The notes: generated by a model from the letters alone, not told the origin. A stretch of 51,033 bases of DNA from an uncultured Verrucomicrobiota bacterium (GCA_902591645.1 CACJBM010000007.1:1-51033); one strand, 5' to 3'; shown: positions 26,418 through 35,393, counted from the stretch's first letter. Made by a program: numbers and translations.

Positions 26418-27290
26418 ATGAGAATTCCTCAAAACAAACTGCTCTCTACCATTTTATTGATCGGTCTATTTTCGATCAAAGCACTAAGTGACGGCAATGA
26501 TCGACCCATCGACGATGCCGTAATTAAAGTCCTATTCGAAACAAAATTAGGTGAACTGAAAGATGAGAATAAGACCGCCGACGCTTCATTAATTTCCGAA
26601 CAACTCAAAGAACAAAACAAGATTAATGCCGATCTTCAGGAAGCACCCAACTCAGGACTTCACAGCTCGGAAATTTACAAGAAACGAAAAAACGGCGTCC
26701 TCTGCTTGGGGAACATTTATAAATGTGACCGATGCTCCAAGTGGCATGGAAATATTGCTGGCGGCTTCATAATAACAAAAGACGGCCTGGCCGTGACCAA
26801 CTATCACGTTATGAAAAACTCAAAAGCTGGAGCCTTCGGCGCAATGAACATTCAGGGCGAACTGTATCCAATAGAAAAAATTGTAGCATCCTCTGAAAAA
26901 GATGACCTTGCCATCGTTAAGCTCAAAGGCGATGGATTCACACCGCTGCCCATCGCAAAATCAGCGCCTATTGGGTCTGATGTTATTGTCATAAGTCATC
27001 CAGAAGGGAGATTTTATACTGTCTCCAGAGGCATCATATCGAGATATTACAAACAAAGAGGAGGCAAAGAAAAAGGTTCGCCCAGATTAGCTATTACTGC
27101 TGATTTTGCCAAAGGGTCGAGCGGATCACCGGTCTTCGACGTTACCGGATCAGTCATCGGCGTAGTAGCTGCAACCAATTCAATCTACTATAACAAGAGC
27201 GAAGGAATTGAGCGGAATTTACAAATGGTCATTAAGTCCTGCATACCATCAAGCTCCATTCTTAAACTCTTAAATTCAGCCACTCCCTAA
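26418..27290 (+). CDS. secreted trypsin-like serine protease with a CxxC-x3-H element
   Basis: A trypsin-fold protease of the DegP/S1C type without a PDZ domain. A signal peptide covers about residues 1-25. The triad is H130 (VTNYHVMKN), D163 (EKDDLAIVKL) and S235 (KGSSGSPVFDV). Just before the protease fold lies an unusual YKCDRCSKWH element (C103, C106, H110), with C96 nearby, which could bind a metal or form a disulfide. Length is 290 residues. It is 7 bases after the 1163-residue gene and converges with the CaCA gene with a 4-base overlap. It probably acts on envelope proteins; the substrate is unknown. Confidence 0.85.
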   Translation: MRIPQNKLLSTILLIGLFSIKALSDGNDRPIDDAVIKVLFETKLGELKDENKTADASLISEQLKEQNKINADLQEAPNSGLHSSEIYKKRKNGVLCLGNIYKCDRCSKWHGNIAGGFIITKDGLAVTNYHVMKNSKAGAFGAMNIQGELYPIEKIVASSEKDDLAIVKLKGDGFTPLPIAKSAPIGSDVIVISHPEGRFYTVSRGIISRYYKQRGGKEKGSPRLAITADFAKGSSGSPVFDVTGSVIGVVAATNSIYYNKSEGIERNLQMVIKSCIPSSSILKLLNSATP

Positions 27291-28231
27291 GGCCTTCTCA
27301 GAATTAAAATCACGTACAGAATATACACTCCGATCATTGCACCTCCCTTAACTCTGCCTAATTTTAATTTTCCCATCATTAGCGCTCCGGCAAGAAATAC
27401 TGACCCAACCATAAAAATTAAGTCAGCAGGATCGATCCCCTTAACTTGAGGCATTGGCTTGGCCATAATGGTAATTCCAAGAATTGCTAGGATGTTGAAA
27501 ATTGATGAACCTATCGCGTTACCTGCGATAAGATCACCCTGCTTCTTCATACAGGCAACTATCGAAGTCGCCAATTCAGGCAATGATGTTCCAAAAGCCA
27601 AAACCGTTAATCCTATAATGGCATCAGAAACACCTAAAGATTTAGCAATACCAATTCCACCTCTCTGAAAATAATCTGCTCCCAACACAAGTGAGCCTAA
27701 TCCAAAAATAATTAGAATAAAAAGATATACAAAGGACCTGTCATTCCCATTAATTTTCTCACCCTGATCAACATCATCAACTCTCGAACCCTTTCCAAAT
27801 AAACCAAAATTAGAAGCAACGTACAAAACAATACCAATAACTAGCACGTAACCCTCTAACCTAGACAACCGTTGATCAACCAACATACAAATGAGCAGAA
27901 ATGAAACGATTAACAAGATAGGCATTTCCTTGCGCAAAACTTGCTTATTTATAGCAAGAGGCATAACAACCCCGCTAAATCCAAGTATCAAAAGAATATT
28001 ACATATGTTAGACCCAACAATGTTTCCTATAGCCGCATCAGGACTACCATTGAAATTCAAACTCAAACACACCGCAAGTTCTGGTGCACTTGTACCTAAT
28101 GCAACTACCGTCAATCCAATAACCAAAGGCGAAATTCCGGCCTTTAATGCTAGCCGCGAACTGCCACTGACTAACCATTCGGCACCAAAGTACAAACCTA
28201 TCAAACCAATTACTAGAAAGATTATGTCCAT
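27287..28231 (-). CDS. CaCA-family sodium/calcium antiporter (YrbG-like)
   Basis: A 314-residue membrane protein with about ten helices in two inverted halves. Each half has the alpha-repeat: VVALGTSAPELAVCL in the first and TVLAFGTSLPELATSI in the second. Each carries the acidic ion-binding Glu. A hydrophilic central loop (KGSRVDDVDQGEKINGND) divides the halves. It exchanges Ca2+ or similar cations for Na+ or H+. The 3' end overlaps the protease gene by 4 bases. hrpB lies 68 bases upstream on the same strand. Confidence 0.92.
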   Translation of the reverse strand: MDIIFLVIGLIGLYFGAEWLVSGSSRLALKAGISPLVIGLTVVALGTSAPELAVCLSLNFNGSPDAAIGNIVGSNICNILLILGFSGVVMPLAINKQVLRKEMPILLIVSFLLICMLVDQRLSRLEGYVLVIGIVLYVASNFGLFGKGSRVDDVDQGEKINGNDRSFVYLFILIIFGLGSLVLGADYFQRGGIGIAKSLGVSDAIIGLTVLAFGTSLPELATSIVACMKKQGDLIAGNAIGSSIFNILAILGITIMAKPMPQVKGIDPADLIFMVGSVFLAGALMMGKLKLGRVKGGAMIGVYILYVILILRRP

Positions 28232-28299
28232 AATTCTTAATTCAATATCTCAAGGCTTCTACATTAGCCAGTTCTTGGCAATTAACAAAAAAGAATGAA

Positions 28300-30831
28300 T
28301 CACCGCCACTCATGCTTAGGATATCTTCCCCTTAACTGTTTTTTAATCTCTGGATAACCAGATAACCAGAAACCTTTAAGGTCCTCGGTACGCTGGACCG
28401 GACGGTGATTGGGGCCAAGTATCTCAACAAGAACAGGCACCTTCCCATTACATATTTTCGGTACACTCATCACATCGTACAGCTTTTGTAGAATGATAGA
28501 AATTTTAGGCCCTCCCTCTTCATATACAATTTTAATCTCGCGACCATTACTGAGTGTTATTTTTTTTGGAGCAAATCGCTCTATAAATGACCTCTGTTCG
28601 GCCGAAAGCCAAACTTTCAAAAATGGCCAAACATTAAGCTCCTTAATCTCTTTGTAGCTAGATGAGCCTTGACAGAATTCATTAATGACAAGTCTCCTGT
28701 CTTCTTCACTAAATTCAGGAAGGCCAAGCTCAGGACAATTCTTCCTCACGCAATCGACTCTTCGCAACCAAGAATCGCATTCACTATTCCACCCCTTGAG
28801 CTTTAAATCTTGTTCAATGACGGCATTTGCTAACACTAATCCGGCCTGATCATGGGGAAATTTTTGAGTAGATTTAGAGTTCAGTTCAAGATCAAGAAAT
28901 CTTGTAACCTGGGCTCCGACGACTCTCTTTGTTCCGACATCATATCGGCAAACCTCCTCCTCTTTGACTTCATCGGAAAAGACGTCCTTAAGCCAATCCA
29001 TTTTAATAGAAGTAGCCTTAGAAATCATAACATTTACATCTTTACCCTCAATCTCAGCAACTTCTGCAGCCACTATTATTCGCTCAGAAGATGCGACACT
29101 TCCTTTTGTTAATTTACCTCTCCGAGACCCCACTAAATTACAAGACAACGTCCCCTCAGACATTCTAACTGCTAAGTTATCATAAAAGCCCACGAGAAGG
29201 ACCTTAGCTAAAGCCTCTCCATCACAATCACTTCGCAGTGACTCAATGCCGTATCCCTGCCCTCTTGCAATATTTAATAAGCTTTCCATGATGGCTCCAG
29301 CCTCACGCGCTGCCTTTGCATTTATCCCGTAAGCATCACATTTATTGAAATTAAATTGTGCCCTGAAGGCAAATAACCAAGCCCTGATCATTGGTTGGAA
29401 ATCAGAAATGTCATCAGGATGGCAAAACTCACTCGACTCTACTAATGAACTGCGAATGAAAAGGCTGCGACCTTGACACAAAGCCACGCACAAAGCAGCC
29501 TCAGCGCCACACTCACTTTCTAATGCTTCTAGTAGCATGCGCGCAAATCTCGGATGAACAGGATACGCTGCCATTCTTCGACCAATCTCAGTAACTTTAT
29601 TCGAACCCCCTTCAACTGCTCCCAATGTCGTTAGCATAGAAAGACTTGCTCTCAGTGATTCTTCTGATGGAAAATCCACCCACTTTAAATCCAGCTCGGC
29701 ATTAATATCTGCAACTAACAACAAAAGTAACACTTCAGATAAATCTAGCCGTAAAAGCTCTGGCATTAGATCAATTTCTCGAGCCGCATGATCACTCTCA
29801 GACCAAAGCCTGAAGCATTTTCCTGGGCATAAACGCCCAGCCCTGCCGGCACGTTGCTGCGCAGAGGACTGGGATATCTTTTCAATTCTTAACGTATTAA
29901 TTCCTCTACCCTTATCAAATCTTGCAATTCTAGCTAAACCTGAATCGATAACAATTTTAACCCCATCGATAGTAAGAGATGTTTCAGCAACATTGGTAGA
30001 AACAACAATCTTCCTTGTTTCACCTTTAGTAAGAGCGCGGTCCTGATCAACTGGAGACAAATCACCGTACAGCGGCAGTATCTGACACCCTTTAAGCTTG
30101 GGCACTTTTCTCAGCCTTTCCACTGTCCTCCTAATATCATAAACACCTGGAAGAAAAATAAGCACATCACCTTCAATGTTTTTCTTTATAATCTCCTTCT
30201 TGAAAACATTGACAATCGAATCCCACAACGGCTCTTTGACTGAATTTCTATTCAAATGAACCACATCGACTGGATATGCTCTCCCCTCAGAGCGCACGAC
30301 CGAACAACTATCAAGGTACTCTGCTATCTTTTGAGAATCTAACGTTGCCGACATCACAATGATTTTCAGATCCTTTCTAGTGGTCTCTTGTAACCTTATA
30401 GCCAAAGCTAACATAACATCCGCATGGATGTGCCTCTCATGGAACTCATCAAATATGATAGTATCAACTCCTCTCAAACTAGGATCATCAAGGAATTGCC
30501 TTAAAAGAATCCCTTCAGTCACAAACCGGACCTTTGTACTCTTCCCGAAAACCTTTTCAAAACGAATCTGATATCCAATTTCTTCTCCCAATGCCCCTTT
30601 CCTTTCATAAGCGACCCGTCTAGCAAGCATTCTGGCTGCGACCCGCCTAGGTTGCAAAATGACAGCTTGCCCTTTGCTAATTAGCCCATTATTGAGCAAT
30701 ATTTTAGGAATCTGAGTCGATTTACCTGAACCTGTCGGAGCCTCAAGAACAAGCCTAACTACACCTTTTCCCGAAAAAGCTTTAATTATAGCTTCTTCAG
30801 AATCATAAATAGGAAGAGAATCAGGGTCCAT
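28300..30831 (-). CDS. hrpB: ATP-dependent helicase HrpB
   Basis: A DEAH-box superfamily 2 helicase of 843 residues. The start region has Walker A APTGSGKSTQIPK (31-43), then the Walker B DEFHERH, SAT in VMSATLD, and the motif VI QRAGRAGR. A HrpB-type C-terminal domain follows, ending with a typical region (LGPNHRPVQRTEDLKGFW). The physiological substrate of HrpB is not well known. The gene is 92 bases from the divergent tatA gene, with a 14-base palindrome in the gap. Confidence 0.93.
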   Translation of the reverse strand: MDPDSLPIYDSEEAIIKAFSGKGVVRLVLEAPTGSGKSTQIPKILLNNGLISKGQAVILQPRRVAARMLARRVAYERKGALGEEIGYQIRFEKVFGKSTKVRFVTEGILLRQFLDDPSLRGVDTIIFDEFHERHIHADVMLALAIRLQETTRKDLKIIVMSATLDSQKIAEYLDSCSVVRSEGRAYPVDVVHLNRNSVKEPLWDSIVNVFKKEIIKKNIEGDVLIFLPGVYDIRRTVERLRKVPKLKGCQILPLYGDLSPVDQDRALTKGETRKIVVSTNVAETSLTIDGVKIVIDSGLARIARFDKGRGINTLRIEKISQSSAQQRAGRAGRLCPGKCFRLWSESDHAAREIDLMPELLRLDLSEVLLLLLVADINAELDLKWVDFPSEESLRASLSMLTTLGAVEGGSNKVTEIGRRMAAYPVHPRFARMLLEALESECGAEAALCVALCQGRSLFIRSSLVESSEFCHPDDISDFQPMIRAWLFAFRAQFNFNKCDAYGINAKAAREAGAIMESLLNIARGQGYGIESLRSDCDGEALAKVLLVGFYDNLAVRMSEGTLSCNLVGSRRGKLTKGSVASSERIIVAAEVAEIEGKDVNVMISKATSIKMDWLKDVFSDEVKEEEVCRYDVGTKRVVGAQVTRFLDLELNSKSTQKFPHDQAGLVLANAVIEQDLKLKGWNSECDSWLRRVDCVRKNCPELGLPEFSEEDRRLVINEFCQGSSSYKEIKELNVWPFLKVWLSAEQRSFIERFAPKKITLSNGREIKIVYEEGGPKISIILQKLYDVMSVPKICNGKVPVLVEILGPNHRPVQRTEDLKGFWLSGYPEIKKQLRGRYPKHEWR

Positions 30832-30854
30832 TAATCACAATGCTAATTCTTTAG

Positions 30855-30868
30855 CTTTACATGTAAAG
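30855..30868. promoter_or_regulatory. 14-base palindrome between hrpB and tatA
   Basis: CTTTACATGTAAAG is a perfect palindrome placed between two divergent starts (hrpB at 30831, tatA at 30924). It is a natural size for a dimeric repressor or activator site. It lies just before the -35 of the tatA promoter candidate. The regulator is not known. Confidence 0.35.
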
Positions 30869-30887
30869 AAACCACTAAACTTTCCTT

Positions 30888-30916
30888 TTGCGCACTTATT
30901 CAATTCCCACTAAACT
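30888..30916 (+). promoter_or_regulatory. probable tatA promoter
   Basis: TTGCGC (30888-30893), a 17-base spacer, then TAAACT (30911-30916). The ATG at 30924 is only 7 bases further, so the transcript would be leaderless or almost so. Confidence 0.35.
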
Positions 30917-30923
30917 AATTTAA

Positions 30924-31139
30924 ATGATTACTACACAGCTATTAGCTTTTCTAGGCGGACAAGAAATCATCATCCTGGCAATAATAATTATTGTTCTGTT
31001 CGGGGCAAAAAAAATACCTAAGTTGGCAAGGAGCATTGGACAGGCGAGCGGAGAGCTCAAAAAGGGGCGCATAGAGTCGGAAAAAGAATTAAAGGCCGCA
31101 ATAGAAGAGCCCTCCAAGGAAACGGACTCAAAAGAATAA
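30924..31139 (+). CDS. tatA: TatA/TatE-family twin-arginine translocase subunit (first copy)
   Basis: A 71-residue protein with the TatA plan: one N-terminal membrane helix (EIIILAIIIIVLFGAKK), then the hinge and amphipathic helix IPKLARSIGQASGELKKG, then a charged tail. TatA oligomers form the pore for folded proteins. A second TatA gene follows 24 bases later. No tatB or tatC is in the window. Confidence 0.92.
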   Translation: MITTQLLAFLGGQEIIILAIIIIVLFGAKKIPKLARSIGQASGELKKGRIESEKELKAAIEEPSKETDSKE

Positions 31140-31163
31140 AAGATCCGTTCAATATACAAAATC

Positions 31164-31397
31164 ATGACCAGTTCATATTTAATTGCCTTTGCTCTAGGAG
31201 GACCCGAAGTCATAGCTATTGGTGCAGTCGTCCTACTCTTATTTGGAGCAAAAAAACTCCCCGAACTTGCTAGAGGAATCGGAAAAGCTTCCGGAGAATT
31301 CAAAAAAGCACAAAACGAATTTAAGCATTCTATCGAAACGGCAGAGGAAGAGGCAATCAAGGTAGAAAAAGAGGAAGAAGAAAAATCACAAAATTAA
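31164..31397 (+). CDS. tatA: TatA/TatE-family twin-arginine translocase subunit (second copy)
   Basis: A 77-residue paralogue of the gene just upstream, with a membrane helix ([23 protein letters not shown]) and an amphipathic helix, then a Glu/Lys-rich tail. The two copies share the FGAKKxPxLARxIGxASGE(F/L)KK core, so this is a tandem duplication. One may serve as TatB. The gap is 24 bases and they are probably cotranscribed. A likely Tat substrate (DUF1501) is elsewhere in the window. Confidence 0.92.
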   Translation: MTSSYLIAFALGGPEVIAIGAVVLLLFGAKKLPELARGIGKASGEFKKAQNEFKHSIETAEEEAIKVEKEEEEKSQN

Positions 31398-31431
31398 TCT
31401 TAGCATCAAGCAAAGATCGTAGACTCACCTT

Positions 31432-32694
31432 CTAGGCCAGGATATTAAAATAAATTTTTGAATTCCTGCCACTCACTTTCAATTGTCCTACCCTGTCAAT
31501 CGGCAGATCATTCAGACTTCCCTCTTGCCACTCCAGCTTTTCAAAGAAACCTGCAGCCTGTGTAGATAGCGCGTAAATTTTTTCCGCATCACGACTCTTT
31601 CCTATTTGCTCTGCATGATCAACCAACCGCTTACCATAACCAACGCCTTCATGGTTGCGTTTGACAAAGAGGCAAGCAAGCTCAACAAAACTTTCGCAAG
31701 AATGCACTGCAACGGTCCCGACAACATTACCATCAATTTCCAAAACAAAATAATCCTCGATACAGGAGAAAATATCTGCGCTATGCCTTGGCAAAAGCTC
31801 ACTATCCATGACCGCTCCACGAATGATTGATAGAATTTCTGATACGTCACTATTTTTTGCTTGCCGTATTTCACCATAAGGATCGCTATGCACCATTAAT
31901 CCGACCCCCTCATTGCTAAATAGTTCTGCCAAAATCGCATAATCCCTCAATCCATCGAGGATATGAACTCTTTCTACACCTTCCTCACATGCCTGAGCAG
32001 CCATTCCGAGCAATCGATTAACTCTCTCTGACAAATTACATCCATTTTTAGTCACTGCTCGAGCCTCAGAAACTGAATACTCGCACCCTGAAGAAGTAGC
32101 TATGCATGAATCTTTAGTCAGCATAATCACTTTGTTTGCATTCAAACATTTCCCAACTTCAAAAACTAAGGAATCTTCATCCAAAACTAGATTACCTCCA
32201 CCACCATCAGATCCGATCGGAGTAAGAATAGGAACCATCCCCCTTTGAAGAAAATCGTAAAAGCAATCCTTATCGAGCTCCTCGACCTTGCCATCTAGGG
32301 AGTAATCCACACCTTCAATCACTCCTACCTTCCTAGCAAGAACCGCATCAACACTTGCAACCTTCAACCCTACAGCTGTCAATTCTTTGGTTGTCGTGCT
32401 CACTACCCGGGAAACCGCATCCATGAATATATCCAAAAAATCTCGATCCGTTGGATCATCACTGTTCGGAAACAATTCAACTCCATACCTATCTGCATAA
32501 AGATCCTTAACTTGCTGATCTGCCCCATGCACAATAACGAAACGAACGCCCAGCGAATATAATACAGCCAAATCGAGAACAACGTTAGAAAAGTTATCTG
32601 ATCCGACGACTCCTCCCTCTAAATTGATAACAAACAATTTGTCTCTGAACTGAGGCACATATTGCAATATGCCGCGTAGATCTCCAAATTTCAT
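31432..32694 (-). CDS. argA: N-acetylglutamate synthase (AAK plus GNAT domains)
   Basis: ArgA acetylates glutamate with acetyl-CoA as the first step of arginine synthesis. Residues 1-about 265 form an amino-acid kinase domain (FVIVHGADQQVKDLY, PIGSDGGGGNLVLD). Residues about 280-420 form a GNAT acetyltransferase domain with the acetyl-CoA loop in VKRNHEGVGYGKRLVDHAE. The length of 420 residues is close to E. coli ArgA. The architecture is that of classical ArgA, not the short ArgA or ArgJ. It has 105 bases upstream with no strong promoter match. Confidence 0.92.
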   Translation of the reverse strand: MKFGDLRGILQYVPQFRDKLFVINLEGGVVGSDNFSNVVLDLAVLYSLGVRFVIVHGADQQVKDLYADRYGVELFPNSDDPTDRDFLDIFMDAVSRVVSTTTKELTAVGLKVASVDAVLARKVGVIEGVDYSLDGKVEELDKDCFYDFLQRGMVPILTPIGSDGGGGNLVLDEDSLVFEVGKCLNANKVIMLTKDSCIATSSGCEYSVSEARAVTKNGCNLSERVNRLLGMAAQACEEGVERVHILDGLRDYAILAELFSNEGVGLMVHSDPYGEIRQAKNSDVSEILSIIRGAVMDSELLPRHSADIFSCIEDYFVLEIDGNVVGTVAVHSCESFVELACLFVKRNHEGVGYGKRLVDHAEQIGKSRDAEKIYALSTQAAGFFEKLEWQEGSLNDLPIDRVGQLKVSGRNSKIYFNILA

Positions 32695-32799
32695 CCGAAA
32701 GCAAATAGTCAGTAATTCAAGGTGATAAAAATTTGCATAAGTGTACCTAGCAAATTTGGAACAAACTGGCTAACAACAAATACTAAACTCTTATTGCCT

Positions 32800-33369
32800 T
32801 TAAGCTGTTGCCTCGTGGCCGGCCCCTTTATGACCTAGAATCTTAACCGTTCGGTTTAATTGCTCAAACTCAATTGGTTTTTTAATAACAGTCACTGGAC
32901 CACTCGCTAATATCTTACTAAGAATTTCACTGTCAGGGTAACCAGTAATAATGACTATAGGAAGCTCCGGATGAATAGTTTTTAGCTTATCATATAATTC
33001 ATCACCGGATATATCAGGTAATTTGAGATCAAGAAAAACTAAATCAAATTCCTGCTTCTCGGCATAAGAAATGGCTTCAGCACCAGACCCAACTACGATC
33101 CTTCCGAACCCTGCTTTCTTTAAAAATTGTTTAAAAAGCGTTTGAAGTGCCGGATCATCATCAATAACCAGAACCGTTGGCTGGCCACCTTCTTCCTTCT
33201 TTAATACCTCTGTATCAAGCAAGCTTCTCTTAATGCGCCAACGACCACCTATCTGAATGGCTGGCAACTGACCTCTTTGCACCAAATAATAAACGGTCGG
33301 TAAGGGAATCCTAAGGTATTCGGCCGTTTCCTTTACTGTCATTAACTCAGGTGCATCTTCTGTAGCCAT
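32800..33369 (-). CDS. regulator with N-terminal excisionase-type HTH and C-terminal receiver domain
   Basis: The 189-residue protein begins with an HTH_17/excisionase-type DNA-binding domain (about 8-55: MTVKETAEYLRIP, TVYYLVQRGQLPAIQIGGRWR). A complete response-regulator receiver follows (about 65-178), with D70-D72, phospho-acceptor D114 (FLDLKLPD), T142 and K164-P165. Most response regulators have the order reversed. No sensor kinase is adjacent. It is probably a DNA-binding switch controlled by phosphorylation from an unlinked kinase. The gene is alone between argA and the aminotransferase gene. Confidence 0.88.
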   Translation of the reverse strand: MATEDAPELMTVKETAEYLRIPLPTVYYLVQRGQLPAIQIGGRWRIKRSLLDTEVLKKEEGGQPTVLVIDDDPALQTLFKQFLKKAGFGRIVVGSGAEAISYAEKQEFDLVFLDLKLPDISGDELYDKLKTIHPELPIVIITGYPDSEILSKILASGPVTVIKKPIEFEQLNRTVKILGHKGAGHEATA

Positions 33370-33656
33370 AGTGATTATCTTTTTTGAGAATTACTTTAAA
33401 TATTAATTGCGGGTAATATCAATGAATATGATTAATTATAATATTTATAGATTCAATTTGTTCATAAACAAGAGAAAACAAGCGAAATGCTTATTTCTTT
33501 GCCGTTTATCAAATTTAAGAATTCTCAGTATAAAAAACATACAATATTTGTGAGATACAAAGCTAAAAGAGATCAATAATTGACGAGAACCGACACTTGC
33601 ATGCAGACAAAGATGGGCGACATCTATCACCTAATAGTATCAATACACATTAATCC
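33370..33656. other. 287-base AT-rich divergent intergenic region
   Basis: This gap separates the HTH-receiver gene (minus) from the aminotransferase gene (plus) and is the largest in the window. It is very AT-rich near the regulator start (33400-33460). I see no RNA gene or convincing promoter pair, and no protein I would trust. A 61-residue open frame on the minus strand (33445-33630) is not supported. Confidence 0.5.
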
Positions 33657-34733
33657 ATGTCTCAAAAACCAGTAAGACTATACAATCCCGGCCCCATCAA
33701 TGTATCCGATGACACGTTTGATGCGATGAGCACCGCAATGATAGGGCATCGCGGCAGTGACTTCGTAAAACTTTACGAGGACATCCATCCTAAACTTCAG
33801 GATCTGTTTGGCACAGAAGGACCAGTTTATCTTAGCACCTCATCGGCTTGGGGTGTAATGGAAGCATCCGTCAGAAACTTATCACAAAAAAAAGTTTTAA
33901 ATTGCTGCAACGGAGCCTTTTCAGATAAATGGCTTAACGTTTCAGAGCGTTGCGGGATAAAAGCTGAAGCCCTCACGGCTGAATGGGGATCGCCCATATC
34001 ACCTTCAAGCTTAAATGAAGCACTCTCTAAAAATGAATTTGACTTAGTAACGTTAGTTCACAATGAAACTTCAACGGGCGTAATGAATCCATTGAATGAA
34101 ATTGCCGAAGTCGTATCTCAATATCCTGACGTACTATTAGTAGTCGACACAGTATCATCTTTTTCAGCAGCACCCATTAACACATCTGAAAATGGAATCG
34201 ATGTTGTTCTCACGGGCAGTCAGAAAGCCCTAGCACTTCCTCCTGGACTCGCACTGTTTACTGTTTCAGAGAAGGCCCTCGAACGCGCCAAGAGCACACC
34301 GCACCGTGGTTACTATTTTGACTTTCTCGAATTTCACAAGAATTGGGAGAAAATGATGACTCCTAGCACTCCATGTATTTCACTACTTTACGGCCTCCAG
34401 CATCAGCTCAACAAGATATTCAATGAAGGACTGAATGAGCGATATGCTAGGCATATACAGCTAAATTCAATGGTTCACGATTGGGTTGAGGAAAATAACT
34501 TTCAACATTTTGCACCAGAAGGATACCGTTCCAAATCACTGACTTGCGTCGCTAACAATCTGAACATTGACGTTCCGTCTTGGATAGCATCAATGAGAGA
34601 AAAGCATTCATTAATCATAAATGGTGGTTACGGAAAAATCAAAGGCACTACTTTCCGTATTTCAAACATGGGAGATGAAACAGAAGAGAGCATCTCATCG
34701 ATGCTTGATGCCATTACCGACACATTGCCCTAA
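33657..34733 (+). CDS. class V aminotransferase (serine/alanine-glyoxylate type)
   Basis: PLP enzyme of 358 residues. The N-terminal signature NPGPINVSDDTFDAM and HRGSDF, the STSSAWGVMEA loop, the DTVSSF aspartate and the Schiff-base lysine K190 in TGSQKALALPPG fit the alanine- or serine-glyoxylate aminotransferase group. The partner substrate cannot be decided. It could work with the hydroxypyruvate-type dehydrogenase at 15173 in glyoxylate or serine metabolism, but they are unlinked. It converges with the coiled-coil gene 12 bases on. Confidence 0.88.
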   Translation: MSQKPVRLYNPGPINVSDDTFDAMSTAMIGHRGSDFVKLYEDIHPKLQDLFGTEGPVYLSTSSAWGVMEASVRNLSQKKVLNCCNGAFSDKWLNVSERCGIKAEALTAEWGSPISPSSLNEALSKNEFDLVTLVHNETSTGVMNPLNEIAEVVSQYPDVLLVVDTVSSFSAAPINTSENGIDVVLTGSQKALALPPGLALFTVSEKALERAKSTPHRGYYFDFLEFHKNWEKMMTPSTPCISLLYGLQHQLNKIFNEGLNERYARHIQLNSMVHDWVEENNFQHFAPEGYRSKSLTCVANNLNIDVPSWIASMREKHSLIINGGYGKIKGTTFRISNMGDETEESISSMLDAITDTLP

Positions 34734-34745
34734 GGGCATACTTTA

Positions 34746-35393
34746 TTAAAAGATAGGATGCCCTATCACTTCATCCCCTTTTCGAATACTAATTCCTGGA
34801 GGCTTTTTGCTTGAATCAATATTCCCAATTGAATTATCAGCATCAACAACCTCATTAATCTCTACTTCTGCAACAATAAATTTGTCTCGTCTAATATTGA
34901 AACGGGAACCCTCTTCTATGCCCTTAGAAGATCCCGCATTAATAACAACAAAGCCTAGCCCTTCTTTAACGGCAGTGACTTGACCTATCGCTGGCGCTTC
35001 TCGTATTTTCTTCTGTAGAGGAGTCAACTCTTCGGCTTCTTTTTTATCCCTTAATGTCTTAGCTATCGTCTCAGACAACTGAGCTCTTTCAGCCTTCACT
35101 GCCTCCAAATCTTTTGCCGCACTGCTTGAAGCTGACTTCATCTCTTCTCTAATTTCAGCAATTCTTTTATCATTCTCAACTTGCTGCTGAGCCAATGCCT
35201 CTTTCATCTGCTTCTCAACGGCACCTACTCTATCATCTTGCCTAGCAGTATTTTGCTCTTTTATTTCGCCGATTAAACTAGCTGTCTTATCCTTTTCATC
35301 GGAGAGTTTCATTACTAAACTCATGATACAAACCACACCAATAACAGTGACAGTAACAGTGATTCCCAAAATGCCTTTAGTAAGTTTATCCAT
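34746..35393 (-). CDS. membrane-anchored coiled-coil protein with beta-rich C-terminus
   Basis: I do not recognise a named family. An N-terminal membrane helix (about residues 8-29) is followed by a long coiled coil (about 31-120, with heptad-rich AKDLEAVKAERAQLSET), then a beta-rich domain of about 85 residues (IGQVTAVKEGLGFVVINAG, SSKGIEEGSRFNIRR, to KGDEVIGHPIF) resembling the MreC/FlgT-type beta-barrels. I infer a periplasm-facing structural protein. A weak AGGG site lies about 7 bases before the ATG. It is divergent from ileS. Confidence 0.7.
   Translation of the reverse strand: MDKLTKGILGITVTVTVIGVVCIMSLVMKLSDEKDKTASLIGEIKEQNTARQDDRVGAVEKQMKEALAQQQVENDKRIAEIREEMKSASSSAAKDLEAVKAERAQLSETIAKTLRDKKEAEELTPLQKKIREAPAIGQVTAVKEGLGFVVINAGSSKGIEEGSRFNIRRDKFIVAEVEINEVVDADNSIGNIDSSKKPPGISIRKGDEVIGHPIF

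Noticed and set aside
28262..28299. Hairpin after hrpB as its terminator
   Set aside because: The GCCA/TGGC stem is only four pairs and the T-run lies on the wrong side of it.
33445..33630. 61-residue open frame on the minus strand in the 287-base gap
   Set aside because: Low-complexity, AT-rich composition, no SD or promoter, and no recognisable family; it is likely chance.
34733..34764. AGGGCAT/ATGCCCT inverted repeat spanning two convergent stops
   Set aside because: The loop is 18 bases, no T-tract follows, and the right arm is inside coding sequence; likely chance.
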